From contig NC_053044.1 in NCBI RefSeq assembly GCF_003473485.1, forward strand, positions 4,662,501-4,726,500: DNA of 64,000 bases. The letters run 5' to 3'. The stretch is from Medicago truncatula. Lineage: Eukaryota > Streptophyta > Magnoliopsida > Fabales > Fabaceae. Positions 10,401 to 23,572 of the stretch are shown here, piece after piece. Position 1 is the stretch's first letter. Every line of letters begins with the position of its first letter. The notes under the pieces were generated by a model that was not told where the DNA came from, searched no databases, and saw nothing but the letters and a program-made list of their open reading frames with translations. Both the position numbers and the translations under genes were made by a program.

Positions 10401-12572
10401 AAATATGTAATTTGCTACGATAAAATTTGTAGTTAATCGAATTTAGCTAGAGAAAAGCTACAGAATAACTATAGAGTCGGCCATAGCATGAATTGAGAGA
10501 CAAATTTGCTAGGGAATTAATTCATTGTAAATCCGCAGTAATTAGAAAAAGATTCCTACCAAATTTTTAGTTAATCCAGATCATACAAGCATTCAAAATG
10601 TATTTTCAGTAGCAACATAACCATGAATTATCATAGCAATTTCGAAACACATTTGTAGCAATATAGCTGTGGACTTTGCATAGCAATTTCGAAGAAAACG
10701 TGTAGCTAAATTTTAAAATATAAATTTAAGATATTTAATGCTTCACTACAAGAAAATTGTCATTTGGATGTGTGATATTTAAATTTTAAAATATAAATTA
10801 AGTATTTATGAATTATTGATGTCTGTAGAGTAAAATTAAACAAGAAATTACCATAAACTCAAGCAATATATTGAATATGTTGCTATTCGAAGAGATTAAA
10901 TAAAACTGTAGCTTCAAAATGTGAAAGATGAATACTTAATCATATCAAAATTGTATTACAATATTCATTCCAACGTGAAAGATGAATCAAAATTAGACTC
11001 AAAATGTGTGGAAATACAACATACACTAGCTCTAGACAACAATGATTCCATAAAAAGTGATAGAGAACTCGTGAACTAGCATCTCAAGCTTTAGCCCTGA
11101 TAACTAGAGAGTACTCCTTCAAACTAACTTGTACAACATAAGATAGATTAGTACACAATTTTATTTTTACAAAAAATAAGGGAAAGGGAAAATATCAACC
11201 GGCTAAAAGCATACGAAAAATCTTACACTGTAGACAAAATGAACTATTTTGTCCTAAAGCTAGATTTGTGTTCTTGATTGAATCTCTTGTCAGCTTAGCA
11301 AAATCGGTTCCAGAATCTCGTATATAGGTTCTTGACTTTATCCTAGCAAAGTAAAAATATGCTTCTGCTGACATTTTGGATCAATGTTAAACCATGAGCA
11401 GAGATAAAACCTGCAGAACATATACAAACATTACCTTTGCATAAATATAACTAAAATGTCGATTATTAAATCCGTAACAAGTACAAACAAGCAAATGAAT
11501 GTGAAAGTCATCTATATAGTTGATATCTTGAAGGTAATTCAAAAGCAAATGTTGAACCGTTTTATGGTTAAAAAATGAAGAATCAACCTTTGATATTTTA
11601 TGATTCATATTTATATCATTTCGCAGGCAAAATAAAATATCGTTATTTACACATTAATACACAAAAAAAAAAGAGTAATTAGGCTCTGGTAAAAATGAGT
11701 TTGAGGAGCATATTATATATATATATATATATTTTTTTTTTTGAGGAAGCATATTATATTATTAACATAAAAATATCAATTCAAAAGACATGAAATTGCA
11801 AAATCAAACACAAAACAAGAAATAGTCTATAGTCTCACCAAAGTCAAACACAAACCAAAATTCACGAGTTTGTTAATCACGAGACATAGTCTAAAGTACA
11901 AAAATTCAAACTTGAGTTTGTTAATCACGAGACATATTATATCATATCATATAAATAGTTGCTACCAAATATGTGTATCATACAAAGTTGAGAAACTCAA
12001 TACCTTAGATTGCGGCGAATAAACGAAATAATTTGCGAAATCTGATGCTGAATATTGAGTGATTATGATGTGAAAGATTAAGATTGAGATCGAGAAGTGA
12101 GAGTGATTGTGCGAACAAACAATTAGGGATCTAGTGATGAACGAGAACAGCAATCAGGGATTCAGTGATGAACGATTTATATTTCGAGGAACTACAATTA
12201 AGATTCTGAATAGGAATTCAATTGATTAGGGATTCCAAATTTCCTATTTACTGAATATGTTTCATGGGTGAGTTTTCAATTTCATGGATGATCAAGAATG
12301 AGAATGATTTTGGGGGACAACGATGAAGAACGAGAATGAGATTTTTGATGGAGAATGAGAATGAGTTTGAAGAACAATCATGAAGAATTTCCTATCTGAA
12401 TCGTGAATGATTTTGTTTTTTATTTAGAAATAAGATTTTTTTTATTTGAGATTTGATAAAATAAACGTGACTCGATAAATAATGTTTGTTCCGGTTAAAC
12501 AAGGGTAGTTTTAACTGAGATTTTCTACCAATATAGAAATATTGGTAGCAAATGTTATATTTTCTTGTAGTG
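10401..12572. mobile_element. CACTA-type transposon remnant(s)
   Basis: CACTACAAGAAAAT at 10744 and its reverse complement ending TTTTCTTGTAGTG at 12572 are canonical CACTA (En/Spm) termini. Subterminal GTAGCAAAT-type motifs lie near 12545, and related GCTAC-type motifs at 10410-10710. The 3-bp flanks do not match (CTT versus TAG), so this may be two truncated ends rather than one clean insertion. No transposase was recognised inside; short frames at 11387-12592 look random. Confidence 0.55.
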
Positions 12573-13740
12573 TAGAGAGCAGTACAAGCCAAAATGTCAA
12601 AGACGAGCTTCTTTGCATGAACTCACTAAGAAGGGACTAATAATTATTGCATAATGAAGAAATAAGTAAAGCCATGTTGTACCATAGAAACTCTGCATAA
12701 ACAGTTTAGTCTTAAGTTGGCCATCATATTATCTCCACAAATAACGCAAAACAGTTTTGGAGACAATTTAAGTATTAATCTCTCTTTTGTCACATAACCA
12801 TTTTGTCAAATTATTAATCTCTCTTTTTCCCATTCTTGTAAAACAAATACCATAATTTAATATGAGAAAGTGAAACGTATTTTAGAAAAATATGTAATTT
12901 TTTTTCTAAAATATATGGTCTTATTCAATTTTGCTCGTTAATGATGGTGGTTATTAAGACCATATTTTTAATAGGTAATTTTTAATTTCTTTAAGTATTT
13001 TAGACTTTGTCATTTGCAATCTGTTCATGAAACCCTTATGGGTCTTATTTAACAACTTCTGCTCGTTAATGATCGTGGTTAATGGTTTTGATTGTGTTTC
13101 AAGGATTGGGTGCTCTGTTTCTATCTCCGGCAATAGCGGTTTTATCTGGGCCCTTCGATTTTTGTAGATTAGTCTCAATTCATGGTGGCTCTGGTGTTTT
13201 ATTATAAAAGGATGATGGATCGCCACCGTTATGGAATGTTTCCCCCACCGCGTGGATTGGTTTTGGTGGCTTATTCGAATATTTCGTTGCCTTCCTTTCT
13301 TTGGAGGTGGTTGTAGTACTGTTGTTGGGCCAGAAATGGCTGTTGATCATCGCAGTAAATGGTTGGTATGTGTTGATTCGCTATTTACCATGTTGGCGGT
13401 CGAATCCAATCCCCACTCTCAAGAATATGTCCGTTGTTTCATATCCCAGTCATCTTGATTAACATGGGATTGTGTGGACTAGAAAGAGTCGTTAATGCTT
13501 GATGTCGTCGTTGCAAGTACGTGATCCGATTTCATGTTGACAATCATTTCATTCGCCGAAATATGAACCAGCTTTGTATTGTTTGTAAGATTTTATTAAG
13601 GTTGGATTCACTTTTGTGGATATCTTTTTTTTTTTAATGTTTTCCCATTACGGTTGATTGACTGGGCCAGGTTTTATGTCCCCTAGTATTTATGTTATTT
13701 TTTTCTTTTTTTAAAAATATATATGAGTAATTGACAAAAG
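12573..13740. other. Intergenic DNA, nothing recognised
   Basis: Less AT-rich near 13030-13600. The frame at 13231-13458 (plus) has an ordinary base mix but no motif I know, no promoter and no splice context. I do not call a gene. Confidence 0.3.
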
Positions 13741-14714
13741 ATTATAGTAGGGTTCCAATTTAGTTGGACACTACTATTTTTTTATATCATTTTGCTCTTG
13801 CCTTATAAAAAAAAATATATAGAAGACAACTTTTGATTTGGTCATGCCTTAATCAAAAGAATTTCAAAAGTTGAAAACATCAAACATACCTAAAAACACC
13901 CTTTTCCTAGGTCATGCCGGAAAACATATTCTTTATTGAAGGTATAATGATATAAAAGAATTATATCATTGGTCTATAATTCAGATGATTTTTATATCCC
14001 ATTTTTTCCCATAACATTTTATCCAAAAGCGTGTAATTTGTGTATAATTTAAAATATTTTTTAAGATGTTTATAAGGTCTAACTCAATTGATAATGTCAA
14101 TATTGCTAGGTTAGATATCTTCATTTGAGTTCGAACTTGCACATCTCGCACTTCTATATGTGTTTTATGTCGGGTTTACTATTTTATCTGAAACCTGAAA
14201 CTGAGCATCTAAATATTTTACAAAATGAATTTGAACTTTGAAATTGTTTTATTTTTTTATTTTTGAAATGGTAAAAAAAAAAAAAAAAATGGTTCAATGA
14301 CATGTATATCGTACATAAGATTGTGTCACTCCTAAAGGATAACCATATGTAGATAAAAAATTAATACAAATTAGATATGATGAGACAAGAGATCCTAAAA
14401 AATGCAACTTAGTACAATTTTAAAGCAAAATTATTTATTTGACAATATGAATATAATTTATATCTAGTTACAACTCTAAAACACATATTTGACATAATTG
14501 GTTCTACAATTTGCATATGTTCAAGTAATTTTTTAAAACGATTTCCTATAGTCGTTCAATGTAGTGAGTGATCTAATTAGTTGTTGATCAAAATTGAACG
14601 GTTAAAATTTTGAATTCTCAATTTGTCAAATTCGTAATGTGAGTTTTCATATGTTTAGAAAATTTCGATCATATGAAATTTCACCAAATTTTTACCATGA
14701 TATACATATATCCC
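13741..14714. other. AT-rich 3' flank of the CRK gene, with a SINE-like scrap
   Basis: Around 14068-14180, GGTCTAACTCAATTGATAAT and GAGTTCGAACTTGCACATC resemble A and B boxes of a tRNA-derived SINE, weakly. Otherwise nothing. Confidence 0.3.
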
Positions 14715-16611
14715 CTACCTAGGAAAAATATTTGATATTGTTACTTCATTAACAGAAGGATCATCATTTACTTTTCTTCCAACTGAAAATGCAGGATGTT
14801 TAGGATTGGGAAGTGCTATTGTGTCACTTGCCAGCATGACAACAACATTGGACATGGTTGGTCTATCCACTGCATCTTCTTGTACACACAACAAACCAAT
14901 ATGTATACACTTCATAACTTCATTGCTTATGTATGTATTTTTCAGTATTGTATCCAACAGTTCCAAACTTTTTCCTTGACACCAAAGATTCCAACTCTGC
15001 ATGCATGTAATGTATATTTAGAAAATCTACTTAAAACATGCATTTTTTTTTGTAACATCAATTATTTGGGTTTGATATGATTTTGTATCCATGATAAAAT
15101 TTGATTTTTAGTCTTTACAAATAATTAAAAATAGTGTGTTATTAGCTTTTACTTGGGACTAAAATCATACAATTTAGATTTTAGAGACAAAAAATTATAA
15201 TTTTTGGAAAAAAAAAAAAAAAACCAATTTTAAAGAAATCAATATTATAGTTAACCCTGTTAATTTTTTTTAAGAAATTTAACCCTATTAATTAGTAACT
15301 AGGCCAATTAAATGATAACTAATACGAAAGGAGAAAAACTTACATATATAAGAAGACTTTGACCATGTTCTCCGATATAGAATCCACTATTCTTTTTTCC
15401 ACAAATTATTTCTAATAAAAGAACTCCATAACTGAAAACATCTGTTTTCACTGAATATAACCCTTCCATAGCGTATTCTGGAGCCATGTAACCACTGCAC
15501 ACAATCAAATAAACATAATACTAATTGGAATGTCGATCAATTTAGAATATAATTTTCTAAGTAATTACATCTTGAGTTGAAAGGATTGACAAAAATAACA
15601 CATACTATGTGCCCATAATTCTTCTTGTGTTTTCTTGACTTTGACCTTTTTCAAATGCCCTTGCCAATCCAAAATCAGATATTTTTGGATTCATCTCTTG
15701 ATCTAAAAGAACATTACTTGCTTTTAGGTCTCTATGGATTACTCTAAGTCTAGAGTCTTCATGAAGATACAAGAGTCCTTTTGCAATTCCATTAATAATG
15801 TTTAGTCTTAAGTTCCAATCTAGAAGTTTTCTTTTTTCTTCATCTAACAATTCAAGTGACAAAGAGAAGGTTATTTGACACAAGAATGTATGGATCATAA
15901 AACAAGTAACAAAACTTGAGCAAAGTAGTTGTTTTATTGAGGAAATTTTTTATAGAAATAATCACTCTCTTTTTTCTCCTTTTATAACTATATTTGCAAG
16001 CAATCTCATTCAATGTATTAGAAAATGAATAAATGATCAATTAACGCATAAACTATAATTATATCTTCTATTTGGTTCCTGAGTTATAGAAATATAATAA
16101 GTACCCCATAAACTATTTTTAATTCATTATGTTAATTTGTAAATCATTATTATCTCTTATTTCTTAACCAACTGAGTAACTATTTTAATAAAGGGTTAAT
16201 GGTGCTTTACCCCCTCTAATATAGGTCATTTTTGGTTTTCCTCCCTGTAAAATATTTTTTTTGATTTACCTCCTGTAATTTTTTTTTTTTAGAATACCCC
16301 CTAATAGTTCATAAAAAAACGACTTTATTTTATTGTTTTTTGCAGAATTTTTCGTTTTTTTATGACCTATATATTAAGGGGGTATTCCAAAAAAAAAATA
16401 AAAAAATTTACAGGGGGTAAATCAAAAAAAAAAGTTTACAGGGGGGAAAATAAAAAATGACCTATATTACAGGGGGTAAAACATCATTAACCCTTAATAT
16501 AAATTAATAATAGTTTAAGAACTAAGTTATTTTTATAGTTTATGAACTAAAGAATGATAGTTAACGAATAAATTGAAGGTTTAATCATTAGCATTTCTTC
16601 CAAATTAAATA

Positions 16612-16690
<79 letters not shown>

Positions 16691-19600
16691 ATTAAAGAAA
16701 TATCACTTAAAGAAAAATCAATTTTTCTTTTAATCAATTTTGGCGATGAAGTTATTCTTCTCTAATATCATCGTCATTGTTAACTCTACAAACAATTTAT
16801 ATGACCAATATACACTAAAATGGAAAAGATATATGGAATTATGTATATTAAGACATACCAAATAGATAAAAGTCGAGGCTAGAGTTTGGCATGTATTCAT
16901 ATAGAAGCAACTTTTCATTATCCTCAATGCAACAACCCAATAGTCTCACAAGGTTCCTATGTTGCAATTTAGCTATAAAGATTACTTCATTTGTGAACTC
17001 TTCTAAACCTTGATCAGATGTTATAGACAGCCTTTTGATTGCAACTTCTGTTCCATCTACTAAATTACCCTGAAATAAATGCCGAGTTAAATGATCATTT
17101 CCTCAAATGATTATTAGGGTAATGCTATCGGTGCACCAAGACATTGGTTAAGGAAGTCAAAAGAGAAAATTTTAAGCTAAAAGAGAAAGTATTCAATGCA
17201 TTAATAACACAACTTTGAATGCAAATATTAACCTTTTTGGGTCATTATTTAAGCGTTTAATGCAAATATTACTATATTTGACTTCTTAACTAGTGGAGCA
17301 CCGATTAGCATGACCCTTATTATTATTATTATTAATTAAAATATTAATATTTCTCTATCCAAAATAAGAAAAAAACATACCTTGTAAACAGGACCAAATC
17401 CACCTTCTCCTAGTTTACATAATTCTGAAAAGTTATTAGTGCTTTGTCGAATCCAAATTAAAGGGATTATTGGGAGGTCTGCATTATATGTATCCTCTCC
17501 TTGAGTATGGCCAGGATGAGATATAGGAATTTTCTTTGATGCTAGTCGATCTATATTAAGAAACTTTTATTAGTTTGAATTTTTACTTATTAAGTTGTGA
17601 AATACATGAATATTAGACCCGTTGAAAAAAATAAAAAATAAAAAAAAGAATTTTAGACCCGACATTAATACAGATACATTTTTGTAGAGGATCGATATAC
17701 CTTTATTTGAGTGATTCCGCCTCCATATGAAGAAGATCCCACAACTTATGAGAACAAGAGCCATCACCAACTCAAAGATCATAATTTTGATCAAGGTTTT
17801 TGATATACTTGAACTTCCTTGCTCTGGTGCAAGTGCAACAAATAGCAAATATGAACATGTCACATTTCTTACCAAATCTCATTTCATATATACACCCATA
17901 AATCTTTTGTATTATATGAATACTTTTCTATTTTATTTCTATAAATGTAATTTTTTATATAATAATTAATTAACACATCATAAATGTTGGGTGATTATAA
18001 GAAATCATACAAGGTTTTAGTCCACTTTTAGAGTCATTTTAGAGATAAAGTAGTTTCTTTACATGAGTTTTGTAAAAAAAAAACCGTTCAAAAAGTCAAG
18101 GGAAAAAGCCTTGAAGTCATGGAAATACATCCGAACAAGACAACTTTGTAACCGTGTTGTGCTTTTTTTTACAAGTTTATCACTAATGATAATTGGGGCA
18201 TAGTCGTTATGGACGTTCTAGTGACAAGAAATGGAGTAAGAAATGAAGAAACAAAGGAGTCAGTTACTGTCAATCTTGCATCACGGGCTACGTACGCCAC
18301 ATCACGAGACACGATTAGAAATCGATGTGATCACCATTATCTATCTCATATTGTGGGCTACAAACCCGCATGGTGAGAATAGAACGACATGCCAAAAGAA
18401 AGCTCACTGCCTATCTCGTAACACGAACCAACTTACCCTAAAAATTAGGGAAACACTCGCCTATAAATATCAGGCACCTAGGTTAATGGAAAAACACATT
18501 TTGACGAGCAGATGAAGGTATAAACACAATTTTGGAAGGATTGTAGCGACCAAAGCCACTCCGAAGTGAAGGAATCATCAAATTGATGATCCTTATTTCA
18601 TGTTTTCTTATTCATACCTATTTATATGTGTTAAGAAACTAATAGCAGCTAATCTTCTCTCGGTTAGGTCATAAAAGTGAAACATCTTTGTAATGGTTTG
18701 ATTATGTAACTTTAATATCATATAGCACTCTTTTTTCTATAAAAAAAAAATATATCGTAGAGCACTATTTTATATACTCTTCATTTTTTTTAAATAACCT
18801 ATCAAAAACTATCTTATAGACTATTTTTTCTGTTTTGGGGAACACAAAATCTATAGAGAACAACTATGGTCATTTTGAAAAGTCAAGGAAGAAATTGAGA
18901 AAATAAAAAATGGAGAGGATCTTAACTCCATATATAGTCTTCGAAGACAACCTAGAGTTTCACACCGAATAATCTCAAAGGCCATCGACAATGATTTAGA
19001 ATAAAATAGGAATGATCATTTATATTTATAATAAGTTATTAAACTTATTATTGACTCTGTCAAAAACAATTAACATTGACAGGAACATTAACTATTATAT
19101 TGGCAAAAACATTGTTGATTATGAAGGTAAAGAAAAACTATTTGTACAGAAAAACATACGCACTTTTTTAGAAAGTAAAAAATTGGTCAAAAAAAAAGAA
19201 GAAAGTAAAAAAGATTTTAGTCTAGATTATAAAACTAGAGTATTTAATTTAGATGGTGTTTTATTATCTTCATAACTGATAGAAGGAACAACCAATAGCA
19301 ACAAACATGTAAACAAAAGAAAAAAGTGAATCATAAATTATCTTCCATACATACCTGAATTTGGAGCAAAAGTAAGCTGGTAGAACATAAAATCATCATA
19401 CTTTATCAAACAACTTGGAGCAAGAACCTGCCAACCAATCTTTGTCCCACAGCATTTAGGAACTTTGTCTAACATAGCCACCAAACATTGATTACATTGA
19501 TTTTCATTAAGGTCCCTACTGCACTGCACCAATCCATATCTTTTTTCAATAGGACTATTACTCAAATTGAACTCCCTCATTCCATAAAACTTATTGGTCT

Positions 19601-20664
19601 CCAAAGTAGCTTCGCTTATTAAACTTTGCATATTATCCTCAGCTTTATCAAGTTCTTGTGGATCAGTGATGTTTTTTGACCCCAACCTTTGCCATGATGG
19701 ACTTGTTGTGAGGTTCCCAAAAAAATTATGGTTGGAATATCTACTCAGAACAGATTCAGAAATCTTAATATAAATATCATAACAAAATTGAATTAGAACA
19801 GTGAATTTGAAGTTTTTGGTTTAATTGCAGTTTTGCTTCTCATATTTTTATTTGTTTACAACATTAGTCCCCTCATTTTAAAATCACTCAGTTTTTGTCC
19901 CTCTATTGTATTTTTGTACTTCAAAATGGTAATATAACATATTTTAAACGATGTAGCATATGACCTGATGATGTGTAGGGATCACTCATAAATTATATGA
20001 TACTAACTCATTAAAAACTTTTGTTTCAACTTCAATTTCACCATTTTCTAAGCACATAAATTTGATATAGGGACAAAGCTGATTGGTTTTAAAATGGTAG
20101 GATCAATTACGTGAATTAGTGAAAATCGAAGGACCAATAGTATAATTAAGTCAAAGTTTTTTCATCTCTAACTATCTTTCTCTCATTTAACTTTTTTAGT
20201 GTAATTTATACTTGATCAAGTTACTTTGGGAGTAATAAAGAATTGAGTTAATCCGCTTAATAATTCATTATAAGTATTGAATTTCACCTATTCAACTGCC
20301 AAATAAAATAAGATCTTATTGAATTTAATAATTCATTATAACTATTTTATTTTTTGTGGGGTAAAATTGACATGTAGGATTTAATCAATCAATGGTCAAT
20401 TTAAGTTGTTTTTTTACTTATTGACGGTTGTTTATTAGGCATGAAAACGGGGCAGCACGGGGACAAGTTTTACCTTCCCCGTGCATATATCATACTCCCA
20501 AATATTTACCTGTTACTCTATTCATATCTAACGGAGATGAAAAATCAAATCTCATCCTTGTCCCCGACAGGTTTGGGTATCCCCATCCCCAAAGTGGATA
20601 ATTTGTATTAATAAAAAAATGAGTATTTTTCAGCCTCAGCTCAATGTTGTAATGCATTATCCGG

Positions 20665-20713
<49 letters not shown>

Positions 20714-23390
20714 TGGAAGGAGAAGAGAGAGAAATTAGTGAAGTGAGTGTCGTATGAAAAACTAAGACTTTGATTGTATGAGTGAAATGGGTTTGAGTTT
20801 TTATTTATATAAAAAAATAATAAATTGATTTTTTACATTCGAGACGGGTTTGAGTATGGGTTCGGGGTGTGTATTTATATCCCTATTACCCGTTCCGCAC
20901 CCATGTTTTGAAATCGGGAAAAACTCAAACGCATACCTAAGCCCAGTCAAAGCGGAGAAAACCCATAAATTTCAGTTTGGTTCAGGTGGGTACCCAAGGG
21001 TGTGAACTTTGTTGCCATGTATATTGTTTATAAAGAACTCAAATTTGACCCCACATGTTTATATTATATTATTTGTAATTAGTTTTTTTCAAAAACATTT
21101 AACTATTTTATTTAGTTTATTGCACAAAAAAATATATATAAAATCTTTGACCCGTACTATTTGGGTCATTCAGATTTGTCCATTTTTCTGAAAGTTTGAT
21201 GATTTCAATTTTATATATGGATCTTTTTCAAAAAAAAAATCTTATATGTTGTAGTTCTACAATTTGATGATGAATAACCAAAATATTTGACTTTCGCCTA
21301 AAATATTATCTCACATTCATGCATTGATAAAACAAATTAAAATTCATGCATTCTTAATTTAAAATAAATTAAAGGTAATTTTTTATAGGATTTAATTTTT
21401 TTAACCGTAGAATATAAGACAAAATTGAGAAAATACAGCGCCCCTTAAATAACGTTTTTGACATGAAAGCGCTATAAATCAAAACACGGAGGTTTAAGCT
21501 AGCGCTTTTTTGAAAAAACGCTAGCTATTCTTCTATGTTTATATAGCATTTTGTTTAGAAATCGCCAGCATAGGTTCAACAAAAATAAAAAATATTTCGA
21601 AAAAAAATTATCATATACAAAGCGCTAAAAATAAATCAACCTTAAATAGCGCTTTGTAGGCGCTATTGTAGGCTTGATAAAGATAGCGGTTATATATTAA
21701 ACAAAAGCGCCATATATTAAGTAGTTTGATATAGCCGAGTAGAAAACATTATCACCAAATCCTTGAAGTCCCCTGTTCGATTGTGTGCAATTTTCTACTA
21801 CTCTACTAATTTATCGTATCATGTGTGGAACTAGTTAGGCTTATATGCGGTGTCTCCTTGAGAGTTACGTGAACATCATATTTAGTTTACCAATATGGCG
21901 AGATTACCGCGGTGCACTCTTTTTTTTTTAAAGAGTATTTGGTTTGCATTTGCATGCATGGGTCATATGGAAGGATCAGAATAACCGTATTTTTAAAAAT
22001 GCGGCTTCACATCATTGTGTTCTCATTGAAAAAATCAAGATTAGTTCTTTCTTGTGGGTGAAAGCTAAGCAACCATCCTTTGTTTACAGTTATTTCGATT
22101 GGTGGAAACAGCCGCTATTATGTATGGGTGTTGTCCAGTAATTTATTTTTGGATTGTTTTTTATGGTGCCTCTCTTTATTTGGCACATGCTCTTTATAAC
22201 TCTTGTCCGATGATTAATTTTTAGCACACCTTGTGCAGGGTGGATCATCGTTGTTATTAATATATATCATTTTGGGTTGTGCAAAAAAAAAGTTATACAA
22301 ACAAACATAATAAAATATACAAACACATTAAAAGGGAGGATAGACGGACGGGCATGCAATTTGGTTTGGTTCGGTTGACTTTAAAAGTAACATCCAAACC
22401 AAACCAAACCAAACTAATGCGGTTTGAGTTGGATCGGTTGATGCGGTTTTTTTTAGACGATAAATTTTTTTGTTTGCAACATTAAAATTAGGTTAAAAAG
22501 TTAAAACACAACATATTTTTCAGCAATGTTTTACATTTCATCAAATATTACAATTTATTTTCATTTTACAATATTTCCAAAGACATAGACCAAGTTAAAA
22601 ACATGGAAAAAAACGTAATCTTATTTTCTAAGAAATGCAAAAGACTAAGATTTTAAATAAAAAGCAAAGAAGGAATCTAACAAGAGAAAAAGTATGTAAT
22701 TCTATGAGTATATATGTGTTTAATTAACATTTTTCTTATGTTGCGGTTTGATTCGGTTTGGTTCGACTGGTAAAATGAAAACCGCAAATCAAACTAAACA
22801 GTGCGGTTGAGCAAGAAAATGATCCGATTACATCGGAACCAAATGCGTTTTCGGTTTGAGTTGGTTGGATTTGCGGTTTTTCTATTGGATTGGTTCGATT
22901 TTGAACACCCATAATAATGAGTAATGAATTGTGGAATTATTGGTAACTCATTATAATGAATTGTTGAATTCAATTTTTATAACGAGTTATTAAACAAAGT
23001 AGCTCAACTTAGAATTACTCATGAAATCACTATATCTCTCATAGTATATAATTGAATTATCAAATTTCTTAATTAGTAGGGGAAAATGCTACAATCCTTG
23101 TACCTGAGAATGCAAAATTCGTACCATATAACAGCTGAGGCTCTATTAGGACAGTACTGAAGAACATATGAGGCAGCAGTAGAGACACAAAATTGACAAA
23201 ATGATCCTGTGACATCACCTCTACAGTCATAGAGTCCATAGACAGCATCAACTGTGTTGTCTCCTATGCTTGTGTGATTATATCCTTTACTTACAATACC
23301 ATCAAAGGTGAGCGATGAAAGGAATTTATTAAGGTTGGATTTGTATGTAGTTGTAAGTGATTGTTCTCTTGAATCGTGACAATCATCACC
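14715..23390 (-). CDS. Cysteine-rich receptor-like kinase (CRK), 5' incomplete
   Basis: Eight coding segments, listed 5' to 3': 23104-23390, 19355-19740, 17701-17823, 17381-17550, 16859-17069, 15606-15843, 15344-15494, 14715-14996. All have GT/AG borders and matching phases, and the last five lengths (170, 211, 238, 151, then the terminal exon) are what I recall for the family. Segments 1-2 carry two Gnk2/DUF26 domains with C-X8-C-X2-C ([13 protein letters not shown] and [13 protein letters not shown]). Then come a transmembrane helix ([19 protein letters not shown]), the glycine loop [14 protein letters not shown] lysine, [11 protein letters not shown] and APEYAMEG, ending [11 protein letters not shown]. 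It is a plasma-membrane Ser/Thr kinase with an apoplastic ectodomain; its ligand is unknown. Missing: a signal peptide and start. A stop lies five codons upstream of segment 1 and a LINE tail adjoins, so it may be a 5'-truncated pseudogene. The first intron is 3.36 kb of transposons. Confidence 0.82.
15015..15343. other. CRK intron
   Basis: AT-rich intron between the last two exons (donor GTAAGT, acceptor GCAG). No other feature. Confidence 0.7.
16193..16493. mobile_element. 301-bp MITE with long inverted ends
   Basis: GGGTTAATGGTGCTTTACCC at the left and GGGTAAAACATCATTAACCC at the right are inverted repeats. The pairing continues through TATAGGTCATTTTT / AAAAATGACCTATA, and the arms contain repeated CCTCCTGTAA / TTACAGGGGG. 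Flanks are AT-rich and only roughly alike (TTTAATAAA, TTAATATAA). Confidence 0.7.
16614..16690. repeat. (TA)n(TG)n microsatellite
   Basis: About 28 TA units followed by about 9 TG units, inside a CRK intron. Confidence 0.9.
17117..17316. mobile_element. 200-bp MITE in a CRK intron
   Basis: GGGTAATGCTATCGGTGCACC and GGAGCACCGATTAGCATGACCC are inverted ends, with inner AAGTCAAA / TTTGACTT. The flanking 9-mers TGATTATTA and TTATTATTA match at 8 of 9 positions, suggesting a Mutator-like insertion. Confidence 0.65.
17824..19354. other. CRK intron between the ectodomain and transmembrane exons
   Basis: About 1.5 kb. At 18180-18700 there is a less AT-rich stretch with CGCCTATAAATATCAGG (a TATA-like element) and CGTAACACG/ATCACGAGAC words. 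It looks like a decayed LTR, but no ends were found. Frames at 18243 and 19012 are not supported as genes. Confidence 0.4.
20436..21023. mobile_element. hAT-like MITE, family B copy 1, exact 8-bp target duplication
   Basis: 588 bp flanked by TTGTTTAT (20428-20435 and 21024-21031). Ends TAGGCATGAAAAC and, inverted, TATACATGGCAAC. Interior rich in GGGGACGGGG / CCCATACCC words, shared with 24870-25429. Contains a (GA)n tract at 20666-20710. Confidence 0.85.
20666..20710. repeat. (GA)n microsatellite
   Basis: About 22 GA units inside the hAT-like MITE. Confidence 0.9.
21930..22292 (+). pseudogene. LINE 3' end
   Basis: The open frame reads [34 protein letters not shown] and [13 protein letters not shown], matching the extreme C-terminus of L1-type plant LINEs. 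It is followed by GCACACCTTGTGCAGGG, ATATATCATTTTGG and a short A tract. Confidence 0.8.
22350..22912. mobile_element. MITE rich in CGGTTTGG words
   Basis: Right end GGTTCGATTTTGAACACCC is an approximate inverse of left GGGCATGCAATTTGGTTTGG. Both arms are built of GGTTTGGTTCGG and ACCAAACC words. No target duplication found. Confidence 0.5.
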
Positions 23391-23429
23391 TACATAATTT
23401 GTTGTTTATCATTATATGTTTCATGATTG

Positions 23430-23572
23430 GTGCCATAACCCTTTCTTATGCTGGGGTCGGCTATCTGTTGTTATTACCGTTGAAACATTGAAGTAATTAA
23501 TAGCTATCTCCTTTGGCACACCTTGTGCTGGGGATTTAATATATTTCATTTTGATTTTAAAAAAAAAAAGTG
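23430..23572 (+). pseudogene. LINE 3' tail
   Basis: Ends GCACACCTTGTGCTGGGG, ATATATTTCATTTTG and poly-A, like the tails at 22200-22290 and 27060-27150. It lies directly upstream of the first CRK segment and may have cut off its 5' end. Confidence 0.7.

Larger units (their letters stand above)
15844..16858. other. CRK intron with a MITE and a TA/TG microsatellite
   Basis: Intron between the exon ending SSLDFYLF and the exon starting [10 protein letters not shown]. It holds a MITE (16193-16493) and (TA)n(TG)n (about 16614-16690). Confidence 0.7.
19741..23103. other. 3.36-kb transposon-filled insertion acting as a CRK intron
   Basis: Minus-strand reading crosses from TTTTGCATTCTCAG|GTACAAG to TTCTGAGTAG|ATATTCC. 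Splicing there restores FCILRYSN, the usual end of the first DUF26 domain, with the phase kept. Contents: a hAT MITE (20436-21023), an AGCGCT-rich stretch (21430-21720), a LINE tail (21930-22290) and a CGGTTTG-rich MITE (22350-22912). Related inverted sequences (GAGTAAT...TTGAG...TTTAATAA) near 20230 and 23020 may be the ends of an outer element. Confidence 0.65.

Noticed and set aside
10744..12572. A single intact CACTA element
   Set aside because: Ends match the CACTA signature but the 3-bp flanks differ and no transposase is present. Called a remnant only.
12954..13458. Possible small genes at 12954-13226 (minus) and 13231-13458 (plus)
   Set aside because: No recognisable motif, no splice or promoter context, and adjoining low-complexity DNA.
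18243..19275. Open frames in the CRK intron
   Set aside because: No homology recognised. The first lies in LTR-like DNA; the second is a Lys/Ile-rich product of AT-rich sequence.
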